Assembly: GCA_023213315.1 (NCBI GenBank)
Contig: JAKCPI010000928.1
Location: 62,001 to 126,000, forward strand
Direction: 5' to 3'
Source of the DNA: Euborellia annulipes
Taxonomy: Eukaryota > Arthropoda > Insecta > Dermaptera > Anisolabididae
DNA length: 64,000 bases
How positions within the stretch are numbered: the stretch's first letter is position 1; every line of letters begins with the position of its first letter. Below the pieces are notes generated by a model. That model saw nothing but the letters and a program-made list of their open reading frames with translations, was not told the origin of the DNA and made no database searches. Positions 22,460-33,109 of the stretch are shown piece by piece. Both the position numbers and the translations under genes were made by a program.

Positions 22460-23160
22460 TAATACAAGTGGATGCAAAAAGGGCTCCCCCCCTCTTTTTC
22501 TCTCTCTCTCATCCCCTGTATGTTGTTTCTTGTGATTTCTTTCCCGCGCTCCTTCCGTCTCGGATTTCCCGCCTTGTCCCATTATCTTGGCTAATATTTT
22601 ATTTTGTTAAAAACCATCATAGAAGAAGAAAACCGCCAGTAACAATCTATTTATTTATATCTCTTTAGGGGTTGAAGAAGAAGAGAAAACGTGACGCTTT
22701 TTCTCTCTCTCTCTCACTAACCAAAACGATAAAATGGCCATCTCAAAAAAAATGACTCCATTCCCCTTCGTTATGAGCATCCTGAGACGTATTTGAGGTT
22801 TTAGCGGTTTATTTCGGTGTCTCTCTTTTTGGACGCGGCCGATTGAATCGGCATTAAGTATATATACTATTTTGCTCGTTAATAGAGATGGCTAATAAAA
22901 GAGACATCGAGATGAAAGAGAGGATGAGCATGAAATTGGGAGAACTGGGTGAGGAATGGATAATGGTCCTGGAGGCTGTAAAGCCGAGTGCTATAAATGA
23001 GGACACCACCATTGGTCTTGCCCTGTTTCCCCTTTAAACGCGTTTCGTTGCGTCATTATAATGGCAACCCAACAGTAACAGTAACAATATAGATCGTGGG
23101 AAGTGGGGGGACGTCGGACTCTATAATTCACCCTCCCCACCGTTCAATAGCATCAGAAAT
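22460..23160. promoter_or_regulatory. G+C-balanced, CT-rich unique island
   Basis: About 700 bases of non-repetitive, fairly balanced sequence with CT tracts (for example 22499-22510 and 22703-22716), CpG-containing words such as ACGCGGCCGATT, and motif-dense sequence. No ORF resembles a protein family. Such islands stand out against the surrounding poly-A/T DNA and have no second copy in the window. They may be enhancers, promoters or conserved non-coding elements of the adhesion gene; this is inference from composition only. Confidence 0.3.
22888..23037 (+). CDS. Possible 49-codon small ORF in a G+C-balanced island
   Basis: ATG at 22888 opens 49 codons and stops with TAA at 23037. The predicted product is mixed and charged (begins MANKRDIEMKERMSMKLGEL, ends TTIGLALFPL), with no signal peptide, cysteines or known domain. 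It lies in a 700-base segment of unusually balanced composition between long AT-rich stretches. No splice sites or homologue are recognised. The segment may instead be conserved non-coding DNA; low confidence that it is translated. Confidence 0.12.
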   Translation: MANKRDIEMKERMSMKLGELGEEWIMVLEAVKPSAINEDTTIGLALFPL

Positions 23161-24254
23161 TAACATGGTAATAACCAAGAACACAATTATAAACACACGT
23201 ATACTTATTTTGACATTGACAAAAGCTAGTTAAAAATTAAATTACATTTTTTTTTTTTTTTTTGCTTTTTCATATTAACTCAATGTTGATGATGTCTTGT
23301 TTACAAATTCAATGAGATTCCTAAGGGAGAAATGAAAATAAAATAAATATACGGTGCTAATTCCAAATGGATGTACAAATTAAACATGAACTTTTAGGCA
23401 TTAGCGCGAATATTTTATCATATTTTTATTATAATTTATAGGTATTTTTTAATATTTATATCCTAATAAATGTAATAATTTCTTTTTTGATATAAAATAC
23501 GTTGTTGTTGGTTTATACAGTAATAATATATAGACCAACCATATGATAATAATAATTTTTTTTCTAACGTAATAATTTATTTGTAAACTTGGAAACATAA
23601 TGAAAATAAATCACTGAACCTAGACCAGCTAAATATTAAGTTTTGCACCTTGGGGTTTCTCAAAGAGCCCGCCTACTAGTTAGGCAGCCCAATTGACTCA
23701 CCATTACACATGCAGTTAATTCCATCTTTTTATTTGGAAAAAGTTAACTTATTTCAAAATTTGAACAAAACTTGTATTCTAATTTTTAATATCCAACCGA
23801 ACACCTTAACTGGACAATAAAATTTCACAAAAGAAAATGAAAATAATTTTTTTTAAACTAAGAACATGGGATGTCTTTTGAGTGGAGGCGTCAAAAAATA
23901 TTTATACATTTAAAATTTTGTTATTTCTGTGTAGGCTATTTCATTTTACTTTTTTATTTATATTAATGTTACTTGGATTTTTGTATTATTTATATTGGGT
24001 TTTTTTTTATGGATATTGTTTTTGATATGTATATTTTTGTGAATGGGTGGCTGCTGGCTGGAAGCCCCAAATAAGTTAAAAAAAAAATTGTTATAGGGAA
24101 AAAAGAAAAATCAATTAGATATTTTAAATAAAAAAAAAGCAATATTTTTGAAGTTAGATCAAGTTCAACGTTTAACTTTGTTTATATTATACTATCAGGG
24201 CTTAAAGTCTATTATTTTACCCAATGTTATACGTCATTTAGGAAATGAAATTTT
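23161..24254. other. AT-rich stretch with a trace of element E
   Basis: Only GTTAGGCAGCCC (about 23672-23690) recalls another repeat in the window. No gene. Confidence 0.45.
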
Positions 24255-24430
24255 AATGGATCGGTTCTAAATGGCCTTAAGCGCCCCATATACGCCGTAC
24301 TTTGGTAGGCGAGCCGGATCCGGCGATTTGACTCGTTTGTAGGCGAGCGAGCCAGACTCGAGTACCAAAGTACGGTGTATATGTGGCGCTTTAGATGTCG
24401 AAAAGGTCTTAAACAAAAATTATAAAAAAA
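24255..24430 (+). mobile_element. SINE tail fragment split by a Harbinger-like insertion
   Basis: The halves CGGTTCTAAATGGCCTTA (to 24279) and TTAGATGTCGAAAAGGTC (from 24391) join into the standard tail when the 111-base insertion and one TTA are removed. Confidence 0.7.
24280..24390. mobile_element. 111-base Harbinger-like miniature element
   Basis: Ends AGCGCCCCATATACGCCGTA / AGCGCCACATATACACCGTA and 3-base target duplication TTA (24277-24279, 24391-24393). The TTA duplication fits the PIF/Harbinger superfamily. It is inserted into a SINE tail. Confidence 0.75.
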
Positions 24431-24850
24431 GTATTATCCATTTATATATTATAATTGATTTTAATTATATTTTAATTTAATATATAAAAAATAATTTTTG
24501 ATTCGTAATTTTTCAAGAAAAAAAATACAACGGCTCGTCAGCGCGGGTTTAGAGTCTAATTGAAATAAATTTTAGATCTCTCATTTGACCTATATTACTC
24601 TAAATTACTAGTCAATATTTTTAATTACTTAAAAAATAACATCCTCTATGATTGAGTAAAATTTTCTATTATTCAACTGTTGGGAAGGAGATTCATTTAA
24701 ATTATTTAATGAATTATATGTCAATAAAATTAATAATTCGGTTCGGAAAGTTTCCTAAGGGAGACATATTTATAAGAAACACATCGAACCAGAAACGGTA
24801 ACGAATTATTAACGCTTGGGATAATAATTGAGAAATTATTGATGTTTTAA

Positions 24851-25244
24851 GGTGCGCCGGGGTGCTAATTTTGGGAGATTCCAGCACCACAATTTTGAAG
24901 CTATCGACCTCATATTTTTATTTAAATTAAAGCTATTTAAAATATCTACAACTTAGAGAAGCCCTTTTTTTGATTTTCGAAAAAATAAATTTTTTTTTTT
25001 AGATTAATCGCATTAAATAAAAGATATTTTTAAAAAATTCGCTCTATATCTTATAGATAATTAAATTAGTAATCATTGTGTTAAAAAATAATTAATTTTT
25101 TACCCTCTAATTAATTAGCTGGAAACTTTAAAATGAAATGGAATAAATCCCTTGTATTCCTATGGGAAAAACTAACGCCATCTCTTGCCGCCTAGAGTAA
25201 CTCGGGAGTGAATCGTCTTCTAACCGTTTTTCAAGAAGCGCACC
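24851..25244 (+). mobile_element. TTAA-flanked miniature element, copy 1 (piggyBac-type target)
   Basis: Ends GGTGCGC / GCGCACC directly between two TTAA (24847-24850, 25245-25248). It matches 46882-47278 in reverse over its whole length, e.g. GATTCCAGCACCACAATTTT and CCTTGTATTCCTATGGGAAA. Non-coding. Confidence 0.8.
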
Positions 25245-25248
25245 TTAA

Positions 25249-26089
25249 GAAATTTTACTATTTTTTTAGTTTTTTAAAGAAAAATTGATTTAAAAATTTT
25301 AGTATTTGAAAAAAAAAGATACATGAATTGAAAAAATTTCTTTTTTTTATATGAAAATTTAAAAAATTAATTTAAAAACACTAGATCATAAGTTATTTAT
25401 TAAAAAATTAACATTTTTATTAACACTTAATGTTAATTTTCACACTCATAGATCATCATCACAAAAAATTTTATAATTTGTAACTGTAAAATCACTTCTA
25501 ACAAGTGTCTCGAAATGCGAAAATTAATTTTTAATAAATCTTATTACCTAGTGTTTTAAATTTAATTTTTAAATTCTCATATACCAGGTAGACCTATAGA
25601 CAATCAACTCAACTAGAACTTGATATTTTAAATTTAATCTTTTTAGCCAAAAGGCCTTTGACTAAACGGAAAAAATAAAAAATATATTTTTAAGTGAATA
25701 TTCTTTAGTACGTTCATGCCCCTCATAGTTACGAAACGCTGCATTCACTCCATACAGTTGCGCCACTAGACTCAACACATTCATAATAGAAAATCGGTTA
25801 ATAATTAAAAAATTCTCTACTCTACAGACCAATTTCCTAAACTTTTTCTGTGAATGTCAATTCTTCGTAGAAGTTTCGCTGCACTAGGTGTGGGTTTTTT
25901 TATTGAAAACAAATATCGAATATTCCTCCAAGTAATAAGGACAATAGTTGTATTATTTACAAGTTGACCCATAAATATAATATTTTCAAAAGATATGTCA
26001 TCAAAATAAACAGAATGTCGAAAAAGTTTTGTGAGATAGAATAAATTGCATCAGTTCGTGTTTTTTTTTTTTACTTTTCGCTCACACAA
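25249..26089. other. AT-rich stretch, nothing recognised
   Basis: A loose inverted run (TTAATTTTTAATAAA and partners, 25360-25560) may be worn element sequence. No gene here or in 26581-27005. Confidence 0.4.
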
Positions 26090-26580
26090 CTTTCTGGACC
26101 TATCCAACTTTTTTCCACCCCCTCCGATGACACTTGATTGAGTTTGAAATTTTGAAATCAACGCGACACTCTTCTTTCCTTTTTTTCTTTTACTTTTTTT
26201 TCTCTCTGTCTTTTTTTTTCTCCTTTTTCTATGTTTTGCATTTGGCCGAATGTCTTCTTCGAGACAAACAGCTCGTTAAAGTTCAAAAACGATGGTGTGT
26301 GGATGCAAATGACCAGGGTAGAGTGGATCGATCGTTCTCTCTCAGGGACCAAAGGGCTGATGGCTTTTGGGTGGCGGCGACGAAGGGCCTGGATTCTTCA
26401 AGAAAGGGATGAAGGGATGAAAGGATGAAGGGTTTCTCTCTTTCTCTTTCTGTGCCTGGAATTTTCTTCTCTCTCTCTCTCTTGAATCCACTACGTTTTG
26501 GGACACCTATCCATCCATTCTCCTCGTCTTGATGTATTCAAACAAGCGCCTGGATTTAATAAGTGACTCTCGAGGACAAG
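26090..26580. promoter_or_regulatory. G+C-balanced, CT-rich unique island
   Basis: A long T/C-rich tract (26160-26230), then non-repetitive sequence including GGATCGATCG, then a short GGGATGAA repeat (26405-26430), then (TC)n tracts (26430-26485). Frames on both strands overlap and look compositional. Possibly regulatory. Confidence 0.25.
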
Positions 26581-27005
26581 ATATAAAAAACATTAAAAGA
26601 GAATTTATTTTATTTAAATAATGAAATATTTAACGTGTTTAATCATTCGTATAATAAAAATAAAACTTAGAAGAAAAAATAGACTTGATAATGTACTGTA
26701 GTTTACACTTTCACGATTATTCATTTAATTTAAACCAGTATTATTTTAATATCTAAATAAAAAAAAAAAATATTTATATACAGTCCTGGAATAATTTACT
26801 ACCCACTGAACAATTGAATAGGGTACCTTCAAAACAAGTCTTAGGTAATCGTTAAAGTTAGGGATATGTATGAAAATATACATTTTGTTTTTATTAAAAC
26901 GAAATAATAGTTCTTGAAAAGACCTTTTTCTGTGAGATTGATTTTTTGTCCCATTCGTTCTTCATTCAGGGCCTCTTTTGCCCCTGCCAATACGACGAAA
27001 CGGAT

Positions 27006-27475
27006 CCCTTTAAGAGCCGCTTACTTCATTCATAATTAACTAGCTATCCCTCGGATAAGCTACTTGACTATGACTTTCGAGCATCTAGTTAAGCCAATCA
27101 TATGATTAAATAAGAACCTAGATCGTAGTTAGTTAGCTAAGACCCAAAGTTTCGTTAATATTAATGGGAGAAATTAGGAACACAAGCCTGTTTTATTTTA
27201 TTTTTTTTTAATTTTTGTAAAAAATTAATTAGTTTTAATTAATTATTTTAATTTTTAATATTTATTTTAATTAATTTAAATTTTTATAAATGAAATCTTT
27301 ATTAAGTTTGCTAACTTCACATAACTTTTCTTAAAACTCAGCTAGCTAATCTATGTGAAAAATCTCATTTTTTTTTAATTCGAAGATTAAGCGTGTTCTT
27401 GTTTACTATATCGATGATTCGCTATCTCTCGGATAAGTTTGCTAGTTGACTAGAACTAAAGAAACCGGCCCTAAG
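27006..27475 (+). mobile_element. ~450-base unclassified inverted-end repeat, copy 2
   Basis: Same internal landmarks as 9553-10000. Its right end, ACTAGAACTAAAGAAACCGG plus CCCT, is the reverse complement of the left end of copy 1, so the family has terminal inverted repeats. No frame survives; flanking target duplication is not clear. Confidence 0.6.
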
Positions 27476-28357
27476 TTTAATGGTCAGCTACTTCTTGATT
27501 TGAAAGTGCCCTCCCTATTCAAGGGTCTAGTATCCTTATTGGGTGTGAGTATCTGTTATCAATAAATAAGCTTATTTTAGATTTCAATTTGAATTTAATT
27601 TTATCAAAAGAGTCATACGCTCCTAATATAAAATTGCAGATATTAATATTTTTTCAAATAAATTTATGATAATAATTAAAATAATTTAAGTAAAATGGTA
27701 TAAATTTTATTTGAAAAAGTTTTGTTAATTACATCTTTATAATTGATCCTTCTAAAAGTATAATTAAATGAAAGTAAAATCATTAATTTCTTCCTTTTGT
27801 CTATTTGTTTCGAGATTGTAATATAAGACAAGGTACAAATTTGAAACTAATTAAAATTTTATTTTAATTAAAAGTCTTATTAAAATCGACATAATCTATA
27901 GAATACAATGTGAAGAGAAAAGTTATGTTGACTAATAAAATGAAATTTTATTCTTCCAAAGAGAGCCAGCCAGCCCCATTGTGTTTGCTGTCAAATCCCT
28001 CGCCACTCCATCAAAGGGATCAAAGGAGGGGTGTGGGGGGGGGATGTATTGAAATCTCTTCTACCTTTTCAATGTTATGACTGTCATTTTGCGGGTTTCT
28101 TTTAAAGTGATCTTGTCAACAAGTTAACCTAAATTTTATTTTTTAGTCAAGGGGATAATACAATAAGAATCGGTAAATTAGTTTAACGAATTTGTACTAG
28201 AGAGATAGAGAACAGGCTGGCGGGAGGCTCTTCCTCCTCCACCATCATCTTCACCGCTTACTATGATAGAAACTGTTCCCTGCCTATTATTGATGCCACT
28301 TTTCAAAATAATATACCATATAAATTCTTAAACTAATTTTATTTCTATATATTTTTA
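27476..28357. other. AT-rich stretch with two short balanced patches
   Basis: Balanced patches at about 27960-28060 and 28205-28285 are too short to interpret. No coding signature. Confidence 0.4.
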
Positions 28358-28715
28358 TTGGAACTGAGTTCTTTTACGCGGCTTAAGATAGGGTGAATTG
28401 GAAGAAAAGGTCACGTAACGAAAAAGCAGTAGTAACAAAAAAGCGTTACAGCGCCCGAGCGCCTGCGGAGAAAGGCGAAGCTAGCCGAAGCCTTGTCGAG
28501 GCCACGCCCATTCCCCACCGTCTATACCCTCTCTCTATCTCTTTCTATATTAATTAAAAAAGAAAAGAATTATTTGCTTTAAAAATAAATAATTCTTTTC
28601 TATTTACTTTCTCCTACCCTATATTTTAAATAATATTCATATTATTCGGAGTTGAAGAAAAAGCGTGAGGAACTTCATTCCTGGCTGGGGTTTAAGACCC
28701 CACACGTTTTTTTTT
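28358..28715 (+). repeat. GAACGAAGTTC repeat, full length with insertion
   Basis: From GGAACTGAGTTCTTTTACGC through GCCCGAGCGCCTGCGG and GCCACGCCC to TGAGGAACTTCATTCCTGGC + ...ACCCCACACG. The middle has an AATAAATAATTCTTTTC palindrome and a RepA-head-like TTTACTTTCTCCTACCC. Confidence 0.65.
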
Positions 28716-29835
28716 TCTAGTATGATAAATTTTTAGCATTTTGATATAAATAAAAAAAAAGTTAATTAAGCTTAATTATAATTAATCGAAAATAGTTCAC
28801 ATTAATGTTTTTACATAGAGTTACAAGAGCTGTATTTATTTTTTATAATATATGTCAATCAATCTTCGTTCCTTCAATATTAAGTGTCAGGCCATGCGAC
28901 AAGCCTGCTTACCTATGTCCTTTTGAATGCCAATTCCAAATCAGATGATATAACGTAGTAGCTGTTGTAATTAATATATTGCCTTCGAAAATGCAAAATA
29001 TGAATTTAGCAAATTAATTGTGAAATTCGATGCTTAACATTTATAGTTGATTTAATATAAAATTTTTATTACAAATTATATAACCTATATGTAATTTTAT
29101 ATACATGTATCTCCAACCCATTAAATATTAATTTTGCAGTAATTTGAAATTAATATTTTAATGGGAAATATTACTTTCTGTTTGTGAATCTTAATAATTA
29201 AATGTTGATTAGGCTTAAATGAAGCTTCACGGATTCTAATAGACGCCCTTTTAGAAGGGATTTAACTAAAATTTCTTTAATAAAGTATACAGAATTTTAC
29301 TTTAATTAAAATTTTAGGTGAAAAATAGCAGATGAGCGATGACTTATTATTCTTTATAAAAAGAAAATCTAATCTGATAGATAAAATGGAAATTAGTGAT
29401 TGATTTTTGAAATTTGGCCTCTCTCGTATTGATGTCAAAAATTGAAGACAAATAGTTATTAAAATTACTGTGAGAAATTGCTTCTTGTATTTGATATTGA
29501 AAATTTAGACGACGAATCTTTTCATTGGAGGAACTCATTAATTTTTAAGTCAATCACTTTTTGACATTTTGATTAAAGATCATTTCCTCTAATTTATTAG
29601 TCTATTTTGATTTGGCCTTTTTTTTTTAGAGAATTCAAGCCTTATTTAAAAGTTATAATTTAATTTATCATCACTATTCATGTTATAATAGAGAGAGGAT
29701 TTCTATACTATTTTATACTTATAGATTTGTAGGGGAAATGCCATCAGAGGAATTAAAAAAAAAAAATTTAGTTATTATTTTTTAAATTATAAAAGCTCAA
29801 ATCCTCATGTGACAAAATTTTATTTCACTACCAAT
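28716..29835. other. AT-rich stretch, nothing recognised
   Basis: The 63-codon minus-strand frame at 29347-29538 lacks any domain or nearby splice support. 31116-32111 is similar, apart from the GGATTAATGCAATTTTGTCG hAT-end fragment near 31918. Confidence 0.4.
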
Positions 29836-30095
29836 CAAATAAAATAGAGACAGTGTCTGAAAGCCCTCCGATGCCGAAAAAGCCTTAAATAAAACAAACA
29901 AAAAAATCTACAGCAATAAGCTTTTTTCATCTACAGTACTTCAGTATTTGCTCAATGTACGTTCAGTCTACTTCAGACGAATTATATTCATCGGACTGTC
30001 TGGAATCCGAACCTGCACCCTTTGACTAGGATGGGACGGTGTCTAAATGGCCTCAGATGCCGAAAAAAGACCTTAAATAAATTTAAAAAAAAAAT
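29836..30095 (+). mobile_element. Two SINE tail fragments, with a degenerate SINE head between them
   Basis: The first tail (29836-29895) has CTCCGATGCCGAAAAAGCC plus A-run. The second (30030-30095) has GTGTCTAAATGGCCTCAG, ATGCCGAAAAAAGACC plus A-run. The stretch 29990-30020 contains CATCGGACTGTCTGG and ATCCGAACC, matching the reversed head/body junction of a SINE. Confidence 0.5.
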
Positions 30096-30737
30096 ATTAT
30101 CAATGTTCAACCGCGTTATTATATTTTCTTATTATAGCAAGATTTGTTGTTGTTGTTTTTTTAAGTTAGCAATTTAAGGTGACGCTCCGATCCCCAAATA
30201 ATTTAATTTCTCTGTTTTATTCATGTTACCAGGCCTAATAATAAAACTAAAGTGTTTTTTGTCTATTTGAGTTTAAAAGAAAATGGAGAAACAAAAGAGG
30301 GGAGAGGATGGGGTGCAAAATCGTGCCAAATAGGCTAAGGCTTTTAGTTTTGTAAACGCGGTGGTGGTTACAGTGTGACTCATAAAAGAGTGACTTCTCA
30401 ACTCATTCAAATTCAGAGAATGTTTTTTAGATTTAAAAAAAAATATATTTATTCAAATCTATTCTATTTACTTTATATATAGTTTAAATCTATTCATATT
30501 AAAAAAAAAAAAAAAAAAAAAATAGCCTCGGTATAATTAATAAATATAAATGCCATTGAAAAATGAATTATTCATAAATATTGAGCAAATAAATTCATCA
30601 ACATTTTTATCTAATATATTTTTTAAAATAAATAAATAAATAATACTTTATTTTTTTTTCAACTAGAGTTACTTTTGTTTATTTTCCCAACGAAAAGTTT
30701 CAAAATTTTTTTTTTTTCTAATCAATGAATTTAAATT

Positions 30738-31115
30738 TTCGGAACGAAGTTCTTTAATGCTTTAATGCCATACACGGCGAGGACAAGTCCAAGGCTCGTG
30801 GACTTGGCTCTGTGGATTTTGGATCGGATGGAAATCCAACGAGCAACGGTGCGAGCCAACTAGGTTTCCCCATACACGGCGAGTTTTGGATCGGTGCCGG
30901 GCCAATTTGGATTTTGGACCTGCCGTGTATGGCCGCCTTTACGCAGGGTCAAATGGGAGAAAATGTAACGTAACAAAAATGCGTTCCCAGCGCCCGAGCG
31001 ACGGCGGAGGAAGGCGAGATTAGCCGAAGCCTTGGCGAGGCCACGCCCATCTTCTCCTTCTCTTTATTTCCTGAGGAACTTCGTTCCTGCCGGGGGTCCT
31101 ACGAACCCACACGAT
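30738..31115 (+). repeat. GAACGAAGTTC repeat, full length, split by a Harbinger-like element
   Basis: Begins GGAACGAAGTTCTTTAATGC; after the insertion continues ACGCAGGGTCAAATGGGAG, GCGCCCGAGCGACGGCGG, GCCACGCCC and ends GAGGAACTTCGTTCCTGCC + ...GAACCCACACG. The two ends are inverted copies of GGAACGAAGTTC. Confidence 0.75.
30765..30938. mobile_element. 174-base Harbinger-like miniature element
   Basis: Ends ATGCCATACACGGC / AGGCGGCCATACACGGC with TTA on both sides (30762-30764, 30939-30941). It interrupts a GAACGAAGTTC repeat that is continuous in the copy at 51586-51775. The interior carries a second CCATACACGGCGAG. Confidence 0.65.
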
Positions 31116-32111
31116 TTTTTTTTTTATAATAGTAGACATTTGATACAAAAACTTTCTATTAATTTGTTTACTGAACTAGTCAAAAGAAATTTTGAATGAC
31201 CCTCTAATTTATTTAACTTAAAATTTCAGATTTCCGCCGTGAATCAAACTTTCCCCAAAAAATATTATTTAGATATCATCCTTCAAATTGTATTTGGTAT
31301 TGGAAAAATTTTAAATGAAGGTGGCTGTATTCAGATTTGAACATGTAGGGTGAGTCAAAGTGGTATTCTTGACGTACTAAGCTAGTAGGAATTTGATCTC
31401 ATAGTAATCTCTAACTGACAGGTAAAGCCTATGTTCTAAAAACTATACTAATATTAAAGGAGATTAGACCTTATCAAAAATTTTAGTAGAAAAGTCGTTA
31501 CATATTTAAAATATGTAAATTACTTTGTAATTCAAATATTGGCATAGAATTCATTAATAAACAAATTCGCCGCAAGTTTAGGGTTCTATTTATTATTCAT
31601 CATCTACTGGAGGTCTAATATAATTAACAATAACACGGTCATTGGATATACATTAGCATAGAAAGATTTTCTTGGACAAATTTTGATTCTTTTTCAATGA
31701 AATTTTATATATTAATTAATTTTTACTGAGGCACTCACCCATGGGATTTTCAAAATATTCAGCGGGTCGGTTAAAATCAGATCTGGTCCATGGGCCGCAG
31801 ATTCTTCTTTTAGAAATTTGGATCAAATTCTAATATGAGAGGAATTTAGATCTTTTTTTTAACTGACAAGTGAGAATTAATTTGTTCTTATAATGAATTC
31901 GTCATCTTAGCAAGGATGGATTAATGCAATTTTGTCGAGGAGGTTAGAAGATTCACTTTAAAGGAATGCCCCTCTGGGGGATGCAAATTTCTTAAATATT
32001 ACCTTCAAATACTAGGACCATTAAGATAATTTGAGACTTTAAATTGATAGTATAGTATATAATATTTTTCATTTTAATTTTTTCTCAGGGGAGGAGGATA
32101 TCGCCCTCAAT

Positions 32112-32350
32112 TATTTTTTTTTTTTTAAGGTCTTTTCCGGCATCTGAGGTCATTTAGGCCCCGTCCCTATTTATTTCAATTGATTGTTATCCAAATCAAT
32201 TTAAATAAATTTCTTGCCCCCGACAGGATGCAAACCCCTGATCTTTGGCACCAGAAGCTAATGAATGTTCTACCTCTTTATTTATACCATTTTGTATCGA
32301 AATGATTTAAATAAAAATTCATCGTACTGGCTGGGATCCGAACCCCGCCC
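32112..32350 (-). mobile_element. Composite SINE (family 2 body and shared tail)
   Basis: Read on the minus strand: a B box GGGGTTCGGATCCC, the GATGAATTTTTATTTAAATC body and ATGGTATAAATAAAG. A second degenerate B-box-like piece then precedes the AATTGAAATAAATAGGGACG, GCCTAAATGACC and GATGCCGGAAAAGACC tail and an A-run. Probably two SINEs joined or rearranged. Confidence 0.5.
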
Positions 32351-32429
32351 CCGTTAAAAAAATTTTTAAAATTTTATTTACGTACATAAAATTTTATTAG
32401 TTTTTGATTTTTATTAATTATCAATTTCG

Positions 32430-32880
32430 AGGTTATCCCTGTGAAATTGTATATAATCAACACCCCTTCCCTCATTCTCTCGCTCTCTCTCTCTCTCTCT
32501 AGCACTTTTATTCTGATTAAAGTTGGCAAAAGCGTTTTAGACGCCATGTATGTACACGGCAAGCAAACAAAAAGTGTATCCAGTACTCAGGCATCTCTTT
32601 CAGCTAAACAACACACGATTCACCACCACCAGCAAGCAATGAGGGTGAGAGAGAGAGGCTTTGGGTGTGGGACGGTTTGAAGGTTCTGGTTTTAATTATC
32701 GAACAGCGTCAAAGTGCCCTACCCCCAGCACCACCACCAACCCTTGGAATTTCGCCGCTGCCAAGTCGATGCCAACAAACTTAATTACTTGCAGTCCCCC
32801 CACCCTTCAACCATGAAATGAACACCCATTGCAAGAGAGAGACCCACGATGGCCTTTTGACAATTCATTGACTAAGGTCA
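32430..32880. promoter_or_regulatory. G+C-balanced, CT-rich unique island
   Basis: Contains a (CT)n tract (about 32472-32500), a CACCACCACC stretch and otherwise unique balanced sequence. The short frames on both strands have no recognised domain. Possibly regulatory. Confidence 0.25.
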
Positions 32881-33008
32881 TTTATCTATTATATAATAAT
32901 ATGTATTTCATTTCGATTTGTCGAGAGAAATTAACCGATCATTTGATAAGAAAGTATATGGCAGTAGGTAGACATTCTTTTTTTTTTAGGGGGAGGTTGA
33001 TTTAAGAG

Positions 33009-33105
33009 CTAATACCCCCCCCCCCCCTCCCAAATTAAAAAAATATATTTATAAAATATTTATAATTTTTGAAAATTTCCGGGGGAGGGGTGGGGTACTA
33101 GCTTC
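33009..33105. repeat. Inverted repeat with C/G-run arms
   Basis: GCTAATACCCC, C-run and TCCCAAATT (33009-33036) mirrored by GAAAATTTCC and GGGGAGGGGTGGGGTACTAGC (33069-33103); AT-rich loop. Confidence 0.5.
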
Positions 33106-33109
33106 GGCC

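Noticed and set aside
26134..26428. Three overlapping frames of 64-92 codons on both strands
   Set aside because: Low-complexity Phe/Ser or Lys/Glu runs from the CT tract; no domain, no splice support, mutually exclusive strands.
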